DNA of 22,343 bases. Origin: a virus. Each line of letters starts with the position of its first letter. Within the stretch, counting starts at the first letter, position 1. The stretch lies in IMG/VR virus record IMGVR_UViG_3300020200_001516, positions 1-22,343 of that record. One strand, given 5' to 3'. The notes under the pieces were generated by a model. It made no database searches and was not told the origin of the DNA. It saw only the letters and a list, made by a program, of their open reading frames with translations. Positions 4,945-13,719 of the stretch are shown in pieces. Made by a program: the position numbers and the translations under genes.

Positions 4945-5745
4945 TTAATCAACAGAAGGAGGTGGATCACCACCAGCAATTCTACCAAGATACGGATCAT
5001 ATTCCATTAATCGTTCAATTGTAAGGTCCGATCCACGAGTTTCCCAAAGTTCTCTAAGTCCATCATGACTTCCCCTATGGAAAATCTCAATATGTTCTGG
5101 ATGAATAGAAGACCCAAGTTCAATCTTGTAAAGGAAAATCGGACACGCATAGGATACGCCAGAATTATAAATCAGATCATCCGCGACTGGTCGGGGTCTA
5201 ACGCCATTATCAAGACGATATCTATCTTCACCTTTCACATGAAGATCTAAAAGTTTTTTCGCATGATGTCTAGTAATTACATAACATGCTGTAGAAAAAT
5301 CATTGACGAATCTACGATGAATGGTTACATGAAGTTCGCCTGGACAGATGATTGCGGTCTGAACAATATCCCAATCATATGGAACATTGGCCATAAATTG
5401 CCTCCAAGTAAATGTCCAACATTTAGCAATATTAATATCACAATCATCTTCCATAATAATTGCATATGGGTCATCTGTATTTTCATAAAAATGTTTGATA
5501 GCCTTGAGGTGCGAAGTTACGCATCCAATTTCTCCTGACAAAACACCTTCTGGATACCTTCCAACGATGATATCACTTAAATCATCATTCCTACCATCAT
5601 ATGCAGAGATCCTAGTATAATTTTCAATTTCCCAATATTTTAATTGTTCCTCCACCCACTCCCATCTTTCTGGTTGGCCATCAAGATTGATAACATAGAG
5701 AGGACCAAATCCTTTTAACTTGTACGCAGATTTATTCTTATCCAT
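4945..5745 (-). CDS. GT25-family glycosyltransferase (LPS/procollagen galactosyltransferase type)
   Basis: GT25 enzymes transfer galactose or another hexose from a nucleotide sugar to LPS or to hydroxylysine in proteins. Visible family features: LYVINLDGQPERW (residues 16-28), the segment GEIGCVTSHLKAIKH (71-85), and IIMEDDCDI (96-104), where EDD is the metal/nucleotide-sugar motif. The frame extends to an ATG at 5760, but the ATG at 5745 sits in TAATG, sharing a base with the upstream stop, so I chose it (266 residues). It ends in a short Pro/Asp-rich tail. Last gene of the glycan operon. GT25 acting on hydroxylated lysines would be interesting beside the phage hydroxylases, but that link is speculation. 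Confidence 0.88.
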   Translation of the reverse strand: MDKNKSAYKLKGFGPLYVINLDGQPERWEWVEEQLKYWEIENYTRISAYDGRNDDLSDIIVGRYPEGVLSGEIGCVTSHLKAIKHFYENTDDPYAIIMEDDCDINIAKCWTFTWRQFMANVPYDWDIVQTAIICPGELHVTIHRRFVNDFSTACYVITRHHAKKLLDLHVKGEDRYRLDNGVRPRPVADDLIYNSGVSYACPIFLYKIELGSSIHPEHIEIFHRGSHDGLRELWETRGSDLTIERLMEYDPYLGRIAGGDPPPSVD

Positions 5746-6602
5746 TAGACTACAATCCAACCATTACAATACAAATCTTTAGTTTTTTTATCAGCGTAGT
5801 CGGGCCCAAACCATACCTTAGGAGCAACAACAGGTCCCCTTCTATTCTGAAGCCAAGCCCCCCACCAAGAGAGGGAACTGTTGGCAATAATTGCACCAGA
5901 ACAAAGGCTCATGATACAAAGATCAACAAATGGTTCATAAGATCCATCTGAATACTTATCAGTAGGTTCTGAGATGAGGAATCTATCATTAGAGAACAAT
6001 TCCTGTTCTTGAACCCACTCGGGAGAGTCAGAACAAACCACGACTGGTTGATCCTGGGGGAAATGTTTTAGAGCTTCTTCGTAATATTCAAGAGATAATG
6101 GTGGATGTTGTGACGAACACTGAGTATAGGACCATTTAAATCCTCTAGAATCAACAAGATTCGGATCACCACGGCGAACATGAAGAAACAATGGAACCGT
6201 ATCGAGAGAATCAATCATCTCTTTACATGGTTCTAAAATAGAATTATGGAAAGTAAAATCACTACGAATTTCTTGTTCAATATTCAAAAAGTATTTTTCG
6301 CTTTGAAAGAATCCGAACAAACTAACATCATTCGGACACATACGATGAAGTTCCTCATCAAAATGGAAATGTTTTTCCATTACAACTGGGGCATGTCCGT
6401 TATCAAGAACAAATTGATTACTAGCTTTAACAGACTCAAGGGTAAATGCCCTACTCAAACTGTAATTATCAACTCGTCTAATGTCAAAGGGTGGAATACA
6501 AAATTCATATCCACGCATTGCAGCAATACCTCTTACTGCTGCATACTGGAACATCTGGTTACCTAATCGGCCCAGATTTCCCATCTCATTAAAGGCTAAC
6601 AT
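5745..6602 (-). CDS. GT11 fucosyltransferase-like protein, copy 1 (canonical motif)
   Basis: GT11 enzymes are alpha-1,2-fucosyltransferases using GDP-L-fucose; some accept GDP-L-galactose. This 285-residue protein shows the N-terminal GRLGNQMFQYAAVRG (residues 11-25), the donor-binding HVRRGD (141-146, the intact HxRRGD motif), and the C-terminal IIANSSLSWWGAWLQ. Length is normal for bacterial GT11 (280-300). The start at 6602 is supported by a GAGGGGAAG ribosome site and by lining up with the two paralogues; it overlaps the preceding gene by 14 bases. Of the three GT11 copies this one has the textbook donor motif, so it is the best candidate for a working enzyme. The sugar acceptor is unknown. 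Confidence 0.93.
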   Translation of the reverse strand: MLAFNEMGNLGRLGNQMFQYAAVRGIAAMRGYEFCIPPFDIRRVDNYSLSRAFTLESVKASNQFVLDNGHAPVVMEKHFHFDEELHRMCPNDVSLFGFFQSEKYFLNIEQEIRSDFTFHNSILEPCKEMIDSLDTVPLFLHVRRGDPNLVDSRGFKWSYTQCSSQHPPLSLEYYEEALKHFPQDQPVVVCSDSPEWVQEQELFSNDRFLISEPTDKYSDGSYEPFVDLCIMSLCSGAIIANSSLSWWGAWLQNRRGPVVAPKVWFGPDYADKKTKDLYCNGWIVV

Positions 6603-7425
6603 CTAATTCTTCCCCTCTTTTTTTCAAATAATCTAATTTAGAATAATATGCGGCAAGAGTATCTCTATCCTGTTTACGAATCCAATTCCATAGAGCATCA
6701 TTATCTCTAAACTTTGGATTATGATAATGCGAATTAAATGTTCTTCCGTGTTCAAAGTGATAGATATCATCAAGAACTCGACCCACCTTAAAACCAAAAA
6801 GATTCAATCGGTAATAAAATTCACAGTCTTCGGCTCCCCATGAGATAAATTCTTCATTCCACATGCCACAAGAAACTTCTGCGGCCTTTGTAATCATTTG
6901 TCCCCACCCAATAGAGGATGGTATCCTTACACAACTAGATTTAATAGTATCAAAATCAAAGTTTTTGCCATCGTGAGATGATAAAAATTTGTTCATCAGG
7001 TCATCAGAATATGTAACGGCCCATTGATAGATACCACATCCAAAAGGATATACTGCATCAGATCCCTCTCCAGTAATGGCATGATATGCCATTTTATAAC
7101 TATCCAAAGGAAGTACAACATCAACATCATGATTATATACGATATTGGTTTCGGAAGCAACCAATAAATCATTCAAAATTTTAGTCTTATGGAAAAACTG
7201 TTCTGAATTTTGTTCAAAAATATGTCTAAGTTGTGAGGTATCTCCGACATATTTTTTTATTTGAGGTAAAGCATATTCATCAAAGACTGATTTTTTATCA
7301 ACTTCTTTGAGAATTACTTTAGACTCGGGAAAATTTTTGAGAAGGTAACTAGTAGAAGTAATTACATTTCGAAGTCTATCGTCTGTTTCGATTCTACAGG
7401 GTAATAAAAAAGTTAAGTCGTTCAT
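6589..7425 (-). CDS. Galactosyltransferase-like protein (GT2/GT7 C-terminal domain type)
   Basis: A 278-residue GT-A fold protein. NHDVDVVLP (98-106) supplies the DxD metal motif (Asp100, Asp102). The segment SWGAEDCEFYYRLNLFGFKV (195-214) matches the GWGGEDxEFxxR signature of the C-terminal domain shared by beta-1,4-galactosyltransferases and many GT2 proteins. IYHFEHGR downstream adds the usual late His. It should transfer a hexose or HexNAc from a UDP-sugar. The gene overlaps its upstream neighbour by 4 bases (ATGA) and the next by 14. It sits between GT11 copies 1 and 2, so the enzymes probably build one oligosaccharide. The donor is not readable. Confidence 0.85.
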   Translation of the reverse strand: MNDLTFLLPCRIETDDRLRNVITSTSYLLKNFPESKVILKEVDKKSVFDEYALPQIKKYVGDTSQLRHIFEQNSEQFFHKTKILNDLLVASETNIVYNHDVDVVLPLDSYKMAYHAITGEGSDAVYPFGCGIYQWAVTYSDDLMNKFLSSHDGKNFDFDTIKSSCVRIPSSIGWGQMITKAAEVSCGMWNEEFISWGAEDCEFYYRLNLFGFKVGRVLDDIYHFEHGRTFNSHYHNPKFRDNDALWNWIRKQDRDTLAAYYSKLDYLKKRGEELDVSL

Positions 7426-8333
7426 TCTTCTAATTGCACTGGAGATGGATCATTATAAATTTTGGTCCACCTTTCGGGGATCATATCTTTCATATCATAA
7501 TGAGAATATGCAGAACCAAACCAAGGATCTGGCGCAACAATCTCATACGTTGGATTATCAATCAACCAGGCTCCCCACCAAGAAAGAGAACTATTAGCAA
7601 TGATTCCACCACCACAAAGAGACATTAAACACAAGTCAATATAAGGAACTGATGCGCCATCTCCGAAAGTTTCATACGATGAATCTGAGAAATGAAAGTT
7701 TTCTCCCTGTAACCAAGATTGTTTTTTGCACCAACCAATAAGATCAGACACTACAATAACATTAAGATTTTCACTCGCAAGGGGGAAATATTCTAAAGCT
7801 TTTCTATAGTACTCTTCTTTACAAAGAGGATGATATTCTTGAATCATTTGATAGGACCACTTTTCTCCTCTCCTACCAGTTAGACCAGGACTTCCCCTAC
7901 GAACATGGAGAAATATGCACCTTTCACGTCCACCAAGTTGATCAATAAAATCTTTACATGGATCATAGTAACATGCTCGGAACTGGAAATCTTCTCTTAT
8001 AGAATTTTCAATATGCTTGAAATATCTTTCGGTTTGAAAATTACCAGAAAAATTAGTATTATCCTCACACTCATCAAAAATACTTTGGTTGAAATGCATG
8101 TCACGATATTCAACCTTATTGGTAAAAAATTTCTCCGAAATATTTTTTTCAAAATTTAAATTGTTGAGTTGAAAAGCCTCAAACAAACCATAGTTATCAA
8201 GACGATCTGCATCTGGGCCGGGAATTACCCAATCAAATCCCCTGTTGGCAGCAACACCACGGACAAAAGCATACTGAAACATTTGATTGCCTAGTCTGCC
8301 TTCATTTCCTAATCCCTGAAAAGAAATAGCCAT
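7422..8333 (-). CDS. GT11 fucosyltransferase-like protein, copy 2 (Asp of donor motif changed)
   Basis: 303 residues. It has the GT11 opening GRLGNQMFQYAFVRG (12-26) and the C-terminal IIANSSLSWWGAWLI. The donor motif reads HVRRGSPG (143-150): Asp of HxRRGD is Ser. It is a clear paralogue of the neighbouring copies, sharing about the same strand order and the SLCGGGIIANSSLSWWGAW block. The start ATG at 8333 shares a base with the upstream stop (TAATG) and has GGAG 6 bases before it. The change could alter donor choice (for example GDP-L-galactose for GDP-L-fucose) or weaken activity; in the family the two Arg residues, kept here, are the main phosphate contacts. Confidence 0.9.
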   Translation of the reverse strand: MAISFQGLGNEGRLGNQMFQYAFVRGVAANRGFDWVIPGPDADRLDNYGLFEAFQLNNLNFEKNISEKFFTNKVEYRDMHFNQSIFDECEDNTNFSGNFQTERYFKHIENSIREDFQFRACYYDPCKDFIDQLGGRERCIFLHVRRGSPGLTGRRGEKWSYQMIQEYHPLCKEEYYRKALEYFPLASENLNVIVVSDLIGWCKKQSWLQGENFHFSDSSYETFGDGASVPYIDLCLMSLCGGGIIANSSLSWWGAWLIDNPTYEIVAPDPWFGSAYSHYDMKDMIPERWTKIYNDPSPVQLEE

Positions 8334-9193
8334 TACTTACTCCAATCTTTAATAATCCAACGTTCGGGAACAATGTCAGAGGTGTCAAGATGTTCCATCG
8401 CTGATCCAAACCACTTTTCTGGATTCGGAGCAACTACTTTACCACGATCATTTTGCAACCATGCACCCCACCACGAAAATGATGAGTTCGCAATGATTCC
8501 GCCAGAACATAGACTCATCAAACACAGATCTACTTGAGGGAGAAGAGTGTTTTGCATTTTACCAGTGCCATCAATAGTCCTATATGAATATCTGCCGTTA
8601 CTTTCATTGAATAAAAATCGATCTTGATTGAAGAAGTCTTTAGATTTGCACCACTCAAGATCATCAGTGAAAACAAAACAAGGAGTGTTATCGGGAAACT
8701 CTTTTAAAGCTTCTTCGAAAAAACTAATTGGCAGTATTGGGTGGTATTGTTCTCTTCCGATATTATCGCTTTGTCTAATATGAAGAAAAATAGGAGGACT
8801 GTCCAAAGAAGAAATATATTCTTCACAAGGGACCAGGTAGTCTTTTTTGAAAACAAAGTCTTCACGTATTTTATCCGCGATATGAATAAAATATTTTTCT
8901 GTCTGAAGGTACGCATCAATATTTACATTATCTTTTGTATAAAATAGACCCTCATCAAATGCATGTGTATTTTCAGTGACGGTCCTATGGTTTGAAATGC
9001 CTAGATTTTCTGATTTTACATGGGGAAGTTCAAAGGTTTCAAATAAACCATAGTTATCTCGGTGAGAAACATCTTCAGGAGGAATCAACCATTCATATCC
9101 ATTGTATGCAGAAATGCCTCGCAACGAGGCATACTGAAACATCTGATTTCCCAGTCTACCGTTACTACCAAGGCGGTTATAACTAATCGTCAA
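8333..9193 (-). CDS. GT11 fucosyltransferase-like protein, copy 3 (degenerate donor motif, TTG start)
   Basis: 286 residues with NGRLGNQMFQYASLRG (11-26) and IIANSSFSWWGAWLQ near the C-terminus, so GT11 is firm. The donor motif is HIRQSD (138-143), where the second Arg and the Gly of HxRRGD are replaced. The start is TTG: no ATG precedes the GT11 opening, and a strong GGAGG lies 8 bases upstream. The TTG overlaps the stop of the dehydrogenase gene by 4 bases (TTGA). The frame is fully open, so it is not a pseudogene by length. Whether it is active, or has become a different-specificity or structural partner, cannot be told. Confidence 0.88.
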   Translation of the reverse strand: MTISYNRLGSNGRLGNQMFQYASLRGISAYNGYEWLIPPEDVSHRDNYGLFETFELPHVKSENLGISNHRTVTENTHAFDEGLFYTKDNVNIDAYLQTEKYFIHIADKIREDFVFKKDYLVPCEEYISSLDSPPIFLHIRQSDNIGREQYHPILPISFFEEALKEFPDNTPCFVFTDDLEWCKSKDFFNQDRFLFNESNGRYSYRTIDGTGKMQNTLLPQVDLCLMSLCSGGIIANSSFSWWGAWLQNDRGKVVAPNPEKWFGSAMEHLDTSDIVPERWIIKDWSK

Positions 9194-10341
9194 AGATCAA
9201 TCCTCCAATATTTCTCATGAATTTCAGTTTCGTTTACCACAAAAATAACTTTGTCATTATAAAGATCATACAAATAATCTTCATACTGTTTTATGACATC
9301 ATCTATTTCTTGTACATATACAGTATACCCTTTTTTTAGCAAATCTTCAACTAATCGAAGTCTTGGACTTTCGACAACCATATCGGACCCTTTCTTGAAA
9401 GCAATACTTTCAATAAAGAATGGAAGATTATCTACGTTTTCTTCTACACAATAGTTTGCAATGAAGTCTGCGTGAGCGTCATTAAAGGTATCGGTGACAT
9501 TGGGAAGACTATACTTAAGACCTAGGATATTAGCATAGTGTCCTAATGCACGGTTATCTCGGGGCAAACATGGACCACCGAAACCCAACCCGTAACGTAA
9601 ATATTTAGGACCAATTCTAGAGTCGTCCCCAACTGCCTTCAATACATTAGAAATCTGATCACCACAACCAGCGGAATATAAAATTTGGCCCATCATGTTA
9701 GCATAACTAATTTTATATGTCAGAAAACAATTGACTCCGATTTTAGTAATTTCGGCAGCCGTACGAGACATGGGATAAAAACTGATGGGTACAGATTGAA
9801 TACCATCATATATTGAAGATAGTTTTTCAAATCCTTCAGAGTCCGAACCACCACAAAGGATCATATCTGCAGTACGCATGTCATCAATGATGGATCCTTG
9901 AGCAATAAACTCTGGATTATAATATACTCTACATCCTCTACTTAAAAGTCTTTCTTGTACTGTATCACTATATCCAGGGTTTACGGTGCATCCTATTACA
10001 AAAATTTTGTCTTCAATAGAAGGAAAATCCAGAAGATCCTCCACTACAGATTCTACATATTGAACATCATAACTACCATCTTCTAATGATGGAGTTGGAA
10101 CAAAAGTAAAAATAATATCAGAATTACGAATGACTTCTCTATTGTTAGTAGTTGCTCTTAGATTTTCAGATCGCATTAAAAGATCTTCAACTTCTGGTTC
10201 ATTAGTATAAATTTCTTTATTAATTAAGTCTTTGATATAATTTTTGTTTATATCAGAAACAATTACATCGTGGCCAGATTCCTCACACAACAATGCAAAA
10301 CAAATACCTAATCTACCAGCGCCAATAACTCCGATTTTCAT
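9190..10341 (-). CDS. UDP-glucose/GDP-mannose dehydrogenase family protein, UDP-glucose 6-dehydrogenase-like
   Basis: This family oxidises the C6 hydroxyl of a nucleotide sugar to a carboxylate with two NAD+, for example UDP-glucose to UDP-glucuronate. The 383-residue frame has the N-terminal NAD site GVIGAGRLG (4-12), the central FVPTPS, VNPG and YNPEFIAQGS segments, a KxGxN active-site helix (Lys200, Asn204), and the catalytic cysteine in YGLGFGGPCLPRDN (Cys258). The ATG at 10341 lies in TGATG at the NAD synthetase stop with GAGGA before it; I prefer it to the TTG at 10344. The C-terminal UDP-binding domain is somewhat short but present. UDP-Glc versus GDP-Man cannot be settled by eye. Confidence 0.9.
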   Translation of the reverse strand: MKIGVIGAGRLGICFALLCEESGHDVIVSDINKNYIKDLINKEIYTNEPEVEDLLMRSENLRATTNNREVIRNSDIIFTFVPTPSLEDGSYDVQYVESVVEDLLDFPSIEDKIFVIGCTVNPGYSDTVQERLLSRGCRVYYNPEFIAQGSIIDDMRTADMILCGGSDSEGFEKLSSIYDGIQSVPISFYPMSRTAAEITKIGVNCFLTYKISYANMMGQILYSAGCGDQISNVLKAVGDDSRIGPKYLRYGLGFGGPCLPRDNRALGHYANILGLKYSLPNVTDTFNDAHADFIANYCVEENVDNLPFFIESIAFKKGSDMVVESPRLRLVEDLLKKGYTVYVQEIDDVIKQYEDYLYDLYNDKVIFVVNETEIHEKYWRIDL

Positions 10342-11138
10342 CAATTGTCCTCAAATTTAAAAGTAGGAATCGGTTCCATCTTATGTTTATTATGAAGATT
10401 GAACTTACTGAGAGTGTTGATTGCAAAAGTTTGTTCTTCACTAAGTTGTTCTGGAGGGGTCTTCACTCCTTCTTCCATTGCCCACTCAAGCAATTGATAT
10501 GAAGTCCCAATCTGATCTTCATCCGTTCTACCATCATCCCACAGTCCATCTGTAGGACTAGCATTAATAATGCGTTGATCTACACCAAAAAATTTACCAA
10601 GTTCCCACACCTCAGTCTTATACAAATCTGCAATTGGTGCGATATCCACACCACCATCACCATACTTAGTATAGAATCCCACTCCATAATCTTCAACTTT
10701 GTTACCAGTTCCCACTACAATACCATTTACAGAAGCAGCAATCTGATATAGGGTGACCATTCTAAATCTAGATCTTGTATTTGCTTGAGCAAGTTTATTC
10801 GTAGCAAACTCCAAACCAAGTTGAGATCCCACATTGGCCATAAAATTAGAATAACTTTCCCCAAGATCAATTTTAAGGGGAGTTACATTTTTATAATTAT
10901 CGCACAGCCATTGGATATGTGCATCGGAAAGAGATTCTTGTTCTTGATTTTGTTTAATAGGCATACCAACTGCATAAACAGGCAATCCAGTCTTAGATGC
11001 CAAAGTGGAAACAACCGCAGAATCAATTCCACCAGAAACTCCAATAACTAAAGACTGGATATTATTATCATCACAATACTTACATAACCATGCAACAATT
11101 TTACATGTTAACTTCAATGGATCCTTAATTCGATTCAT
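10341..11138 (-). CDS. nadE: NH3-dependent NAD+ synthetase
   Basis: NadE amidates deamido-NAD+ to NAD+ with ATP and ammonia. The 265-residue length fits the single-domain, ammonia-using form (no glutaminase domain). Features: the N-type ATP pyrophosphatase loop VSGGIDSAV (34-42), VGTGNKVEDYGVGFYTKYGD (the NaAD/Mg loop), IAPIADLYKTEVWELGKFFG, and the SPTDGLWDDGRTDEDQIGTS loop. AAGGA lies just before ATG 11138. It overlaps the methyltransferase gene by 14 bases and is coupled to the dehydrogenase (TGATG). In this place it probably keeps up NAD+ for the NAD-using sugar enzymes. An alternative is a sugar amidotransferase related to NadE, but the NadE-specific loops favour the standard role. Confidence 0.9.
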   Translation of the reverse strand: MNRIKDPLKLTCKIVAWLCKYCDDNNIQSLVIGVSGGIDSAVVSTLASKTGLPVYAVGMPIKQNQEQESLSDAHIQWLCDNYKNVTPLKIDLGESYSNFMANVGSQLGLEFATNKLAQANTRSRFRMVTLYQIAASVNGIVVGTGNKVEDYGVGFYTKYGDGGVDIAPIADLYKTEVWELGKFFGVDQRIINASPTDGLWDDGRTDEDQIGTSYQLLEWAMEEGVKTPPEQLSEEQTFAINTLSKFNLHNKHKMEPIPTFKFEDN

Positions 11139-11919
11139 CTTTCCTTGTGGCTAAAATAACAGTGTTTTCATAGTCTTTACCAACATCAAAGGTATAATCT
11201 TCTTTGATCTTGTCTATGAAGTCATTATAATGGAAATCATTAAAATTGACAAGGTTGTAAATGATGTAAACATATTTGGAATTCTTGACCAACTTATCAT
11301 AATATTCCATCTGAATATCTAGATCGCACTCAGATAAAGCATAGTTACTAATGAATAGATCAATATTTTCAATCTCTTCATACTCGGTACAAGGAATACA
11401 CTTAATTTTATCTTTAATTTCTGGGAAACAATCTAAATATTTTTTCTGAAGTGCCGATACTTCTGGAAGATCGATAAGAATATATTCATCAAATTCACAT
11501 ACAGAACTCAGAACTTTACAAAGTCCTCCATATCCACCACCAACTTCAACAATTCTACTGACGGGATTGCCATCAAGCAGAAAAGACATTTCAAAAGTAT
11601 TTTTAATGTATCTAAGAGTAGTAGGAGAAACCCAGCCTACCCCTGGATATAATTCTACAGTGGGTTTGCCAATAAAATCATTCTCCTTAAAAGAATCAAG
11701 ATTCGATAAGAACGCTTCTTCATTCATATCAATACACATATTCATGTATTCTTGTCCCTGATGTTTTAAAACATGTTCTAAAATTGTAGTATACTTTGGA
11801 TTTGATTTAAAAACTGAAAAAGATTCTTCGTTTTCTACAGCATCTTTACAGGCACTAAGATATTCATCAGCGATAGAATCTTCAGCTTGCCATCCTTTTC
11901 TTTCAGTGGTCATTGTCAT
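11125..11919 (-). CDS. Putative sugar O-methyltransferase
   Basis: A 264-residue class I SAM-dependent methyltransferase. The SAM-binding motif I is RIVEVGGGYGGLCKVL (122-137), with an acidic strand-2 end (YILIDLPEV) and the later segment IDLFISNYALSECD. The long N-terminal helical region before the SAM domain, and the VSPTTLRYIKN stretch, resemble the family annotated as putative sugar O-methyltransferases in capsule and LPS clusters. It probably methylates a hydroxyl on the finished or growing glycan. Start ATG 11919 overlaps the GT10 stop by 4 bases (ATGA). The exact position methylated is unknown. Confidence 0.78.
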   Translation of the reverse strand: MTMTTERKGWQAEDSIADEYLSACKDAVENEESFSVFKSNPKYTTILEHVLKHQGQEYMNMCIDMNEEAFLSNLDSFKENDFIGKPTVELYPGVGWVSPTTLRYIKNTFEMSFLLDGNPVSRIVEVGGGYGGLCKVLSSVCEFDEYILIDLPEVSALQKKYLDCFPEIKDKIKCIPCTEYEEIENIDLFISNYALSECDLDIQMEYYDKLVKNSKYVYIIYNLVNFNDFHYNDFIDKIKEDYTFDVGKDYENTVILATRKDESN

Positions 11920-12875
11920 AATGGATCAATCCTTTTACTTCTAAGTGGATCTATTTGTATTAGATAATTTTTATACATGTAATCTTCTGCGACTCTCATA
12001 TGCAAAGCAATTTCAAAGTTTTCTTGAATTGCTTCTTTCTTAGATTCATAGTACTCTGGGGTCAATTTATCCCAAGGAATATTTTCCCAAGGACAACCTT
12101 CATTTAAGAAAATAATTCCATCTGGATTGAAATACTGTGCGACTCCAGCAGTACCATAATAAACGGGAATTGTACCACATGCAAAGCAATCAGTCAATTT
12201 CTCAGTAAAATAGGTAGGATAATTTGCATTTTCTACAGCAAATGAAAACATATAATCTCTAAGAGCTTTAGATTTTTCTTTGAGAGGAAGTTCCTGGGGG
12301 AGACCCCACCCGAACAAATCATCACCGCCAAATTTATGAAAATATTGTTCAACAACTTTAAGTCTACGTTGGTGGCCAACAGTATATCCTTTATTAGATG
12401 CAACCATTGAAACTAATTTAGACTTAGGATAGATGTCTCTATCCATAACCCAAGGAGCAGCATTACTAATACAATATAAGAATTTACCATCGGGACCAGC
12501 TTCATGTGTAAGTCTCTGATCGCAAGTAAATATACCATCTACTCGACTAGCAACAAAATCATAATTTTCCTCAATCCACTTATACTGATCTGGAATAATT
12601 TCTCTAGATTCCAATAACCAAATAAATTTTAGTTTGTCTGTAGGATCTTTTAATACCTCCAATGCGGCATGATTAACATAGAGATTTACAAATCCTTCTC
12701 CATTCCTGCACCATTTAGTATAAACAGATCTATTGTTTGCAGAAGTAGAAGGTTCTAAAGAATCATTACAAAACAAATTGATGGGGAACTTTTTATCAGG
12801 ACTCAATACTGGAATATCAATTCCACCTGGAGTATTTTTAGCCAGTTCTATTGTTTTTAAAATTTCAGAATCCAT
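11916..12875 (-). CDS. GT10 alpha-1,3/1,4-fucosyltransferase-like protein
   Basis: GT10 enzymes move L-fucose from GDP-L-fucose (in some cases a related L-sugar) onto GlcNAc or Glc. The 319-residue protein shows the diagnostic C-terminal motif FSFAVENANYPTYFTEKL (210-227), followed by the acceptor/donor block CFACGTIPVYYGTAGVAQYF (230-249). Upstream, WLLESREIIP (87-96) and the SNAAPWVMDRDIYPKSKLVS region resemble the acceptor domain. Ribosome site AAGGA before ATG 12875, overlapping the SDR gene by 11 bases. With the upstream GDP-mannose epimerase, the natural donor here might be GDP-L-galactose, which differs from GDP-L-fucose only at C6. Confidence 0.88.
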   Translation of the reverse strand: MDSEILKTIELAKNTPGGIDIPVLSPDKKFPINLFCNDSLEPSTSANNRSVYTKWCRNGEGFVNLYVNHAALEVLKDPTDKLKFIWLLESREIIPDQYKWIEENYDFVASRVDGIFTCDQRLTHEAGPDGKFLYCISNAAPWVMDRDIYPKSKLVSMVASNKGYTVGHQRRLKVVEQYFHKFGGDDLFGWGLPQELPLKEKSKALRDYMFSFAVENANYPTYFTEKLTDCFACGTIPVYYGTAGVAQYFNPDGIIFLNEGCPWENIPWDKLTPEYYESKKEAIQENFEIALHMRVAEDYMYKNYLIQIDPLRSKRIDPL

Positions 12876-13716
12876 ATTCCTTCTTCATGCAATTAAATAC
12901 TTTTTCAACTCCATCCTGAAGATTGGTTTTAGGCATCCACCAACCAAGGATGTAATTGTTGGCTTGATTTCTTTTGTCCATTTGAACACTATCTTTAGCA
13001 AGACCAGGAGAAATTTTTACTGGTTTGCCAATCATATTAAACTGTCCCTGAATGATGTCAGCAACTTCCTTGATAGTGTCTCCACGGAAAGAAGTAATGT
13101 GCAATGGATCTTCTGGTTTGAAATCAGTATAGGACTCCATAATAGTTTCTAAGGCTTCACAACAGTCCTCTGCATACAGAAACTGACGTTCTTCCGTACC
13201 GTCAGTCATCATCTCAAAATCACCTTGTTCAAATCCTTTACGAATAAAGTCAGTAATTACATGAGACTTTTCTGCATCATGTTCAATACCATAGACATTC
13301 CAGAAATGAACTGTAAGACCCCTAAGTGTTTGTGTATAAAGTTCCCCAACTCTTTTCATAACCCCATAAGGAGAGTAACTCATGTTACTCATTTGTGAAG
13401 AAGCAAATACAAATCTTTTGTTATACTTTTCAAGGAGACCAAAAGTATTCACCATTAACCTGGCATTGTTATTGATGAATTCGAATGTATGTTGATACTT
13501 CTTGAGGTAACGAGATCCACCAACATCAAATGCAAGAAAGAAAACAAAATCTGCGGTCTGAATTGCATTCTCAAGATATTGATTTGGAATTGTTGCTAGG
13601 TCATGATTATCATTATCTACCTTATCAAAGTCAATGACTACGTGTCCTTTACGACGCAGATAGTCCGAAAGGTAGGCTCCGATCTGCCCACTCGATCCAA
13701 GATTTAAAATTTTCAT
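12865..13716 (-). CDS. NAD(P)-dependent sugar epimerase/dehydratase (extended SDR)
   Basis: 283 residues. GSSGQIGAYL (8-17) is the GxxGxxG dinucleotide site. FASSQMSNMSYSPYGVMKRV carries the SDR active site: Tyr117 and Lys121 (YxxxK) with Ser106/Ser107 before them. NVYGIEHD and RQFLYAEDCCEAL are typical of nucleotide-sugar epimerases, which accept the sugar in the C-terminal half. It differs from the 349-residue epimerase in the same operon, so two separate sugar conversions are likely. The gene begins 3 bases after its upstream neighbour and overlaps GT10 by 11. Substrate unknown: 4-epimerase, dehydratase or 4-reductase are all possible. Confidence 0.85.
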   Translation of the reverse strand: MKILNLGSSGQIGAYLSDYLRRKGHVVIDFDKVDNDNHDLATIPNQYLENAIQTADFVFFLAFDVGGSRYLKKYQHTFEFINNNARLMVNTFGLLEKYNKRFVFASSQMSNMSYSPYGVMKRVGELYTQTLRGLTVHFWNVYGIEHDAEKSHVITDFIRKGFEQGDFEMMTDGTEERQFLYAEDCCEALETIMESYTDFKPEDPLHITSFRGDTIKEVADIIQGQFNMIGKPVKISPGLAKDSVQMDKRNQANNYILGWWMPKTNLQDGVEKVFNCMKKEYGF

Positions 13717-13719
13717 AAA

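Noticed and set aside
12733-13152. Plus-strand frame of 139 codons
   Set aside because: Antisense to the junction of the GT10 and SDR genes, both well supported.
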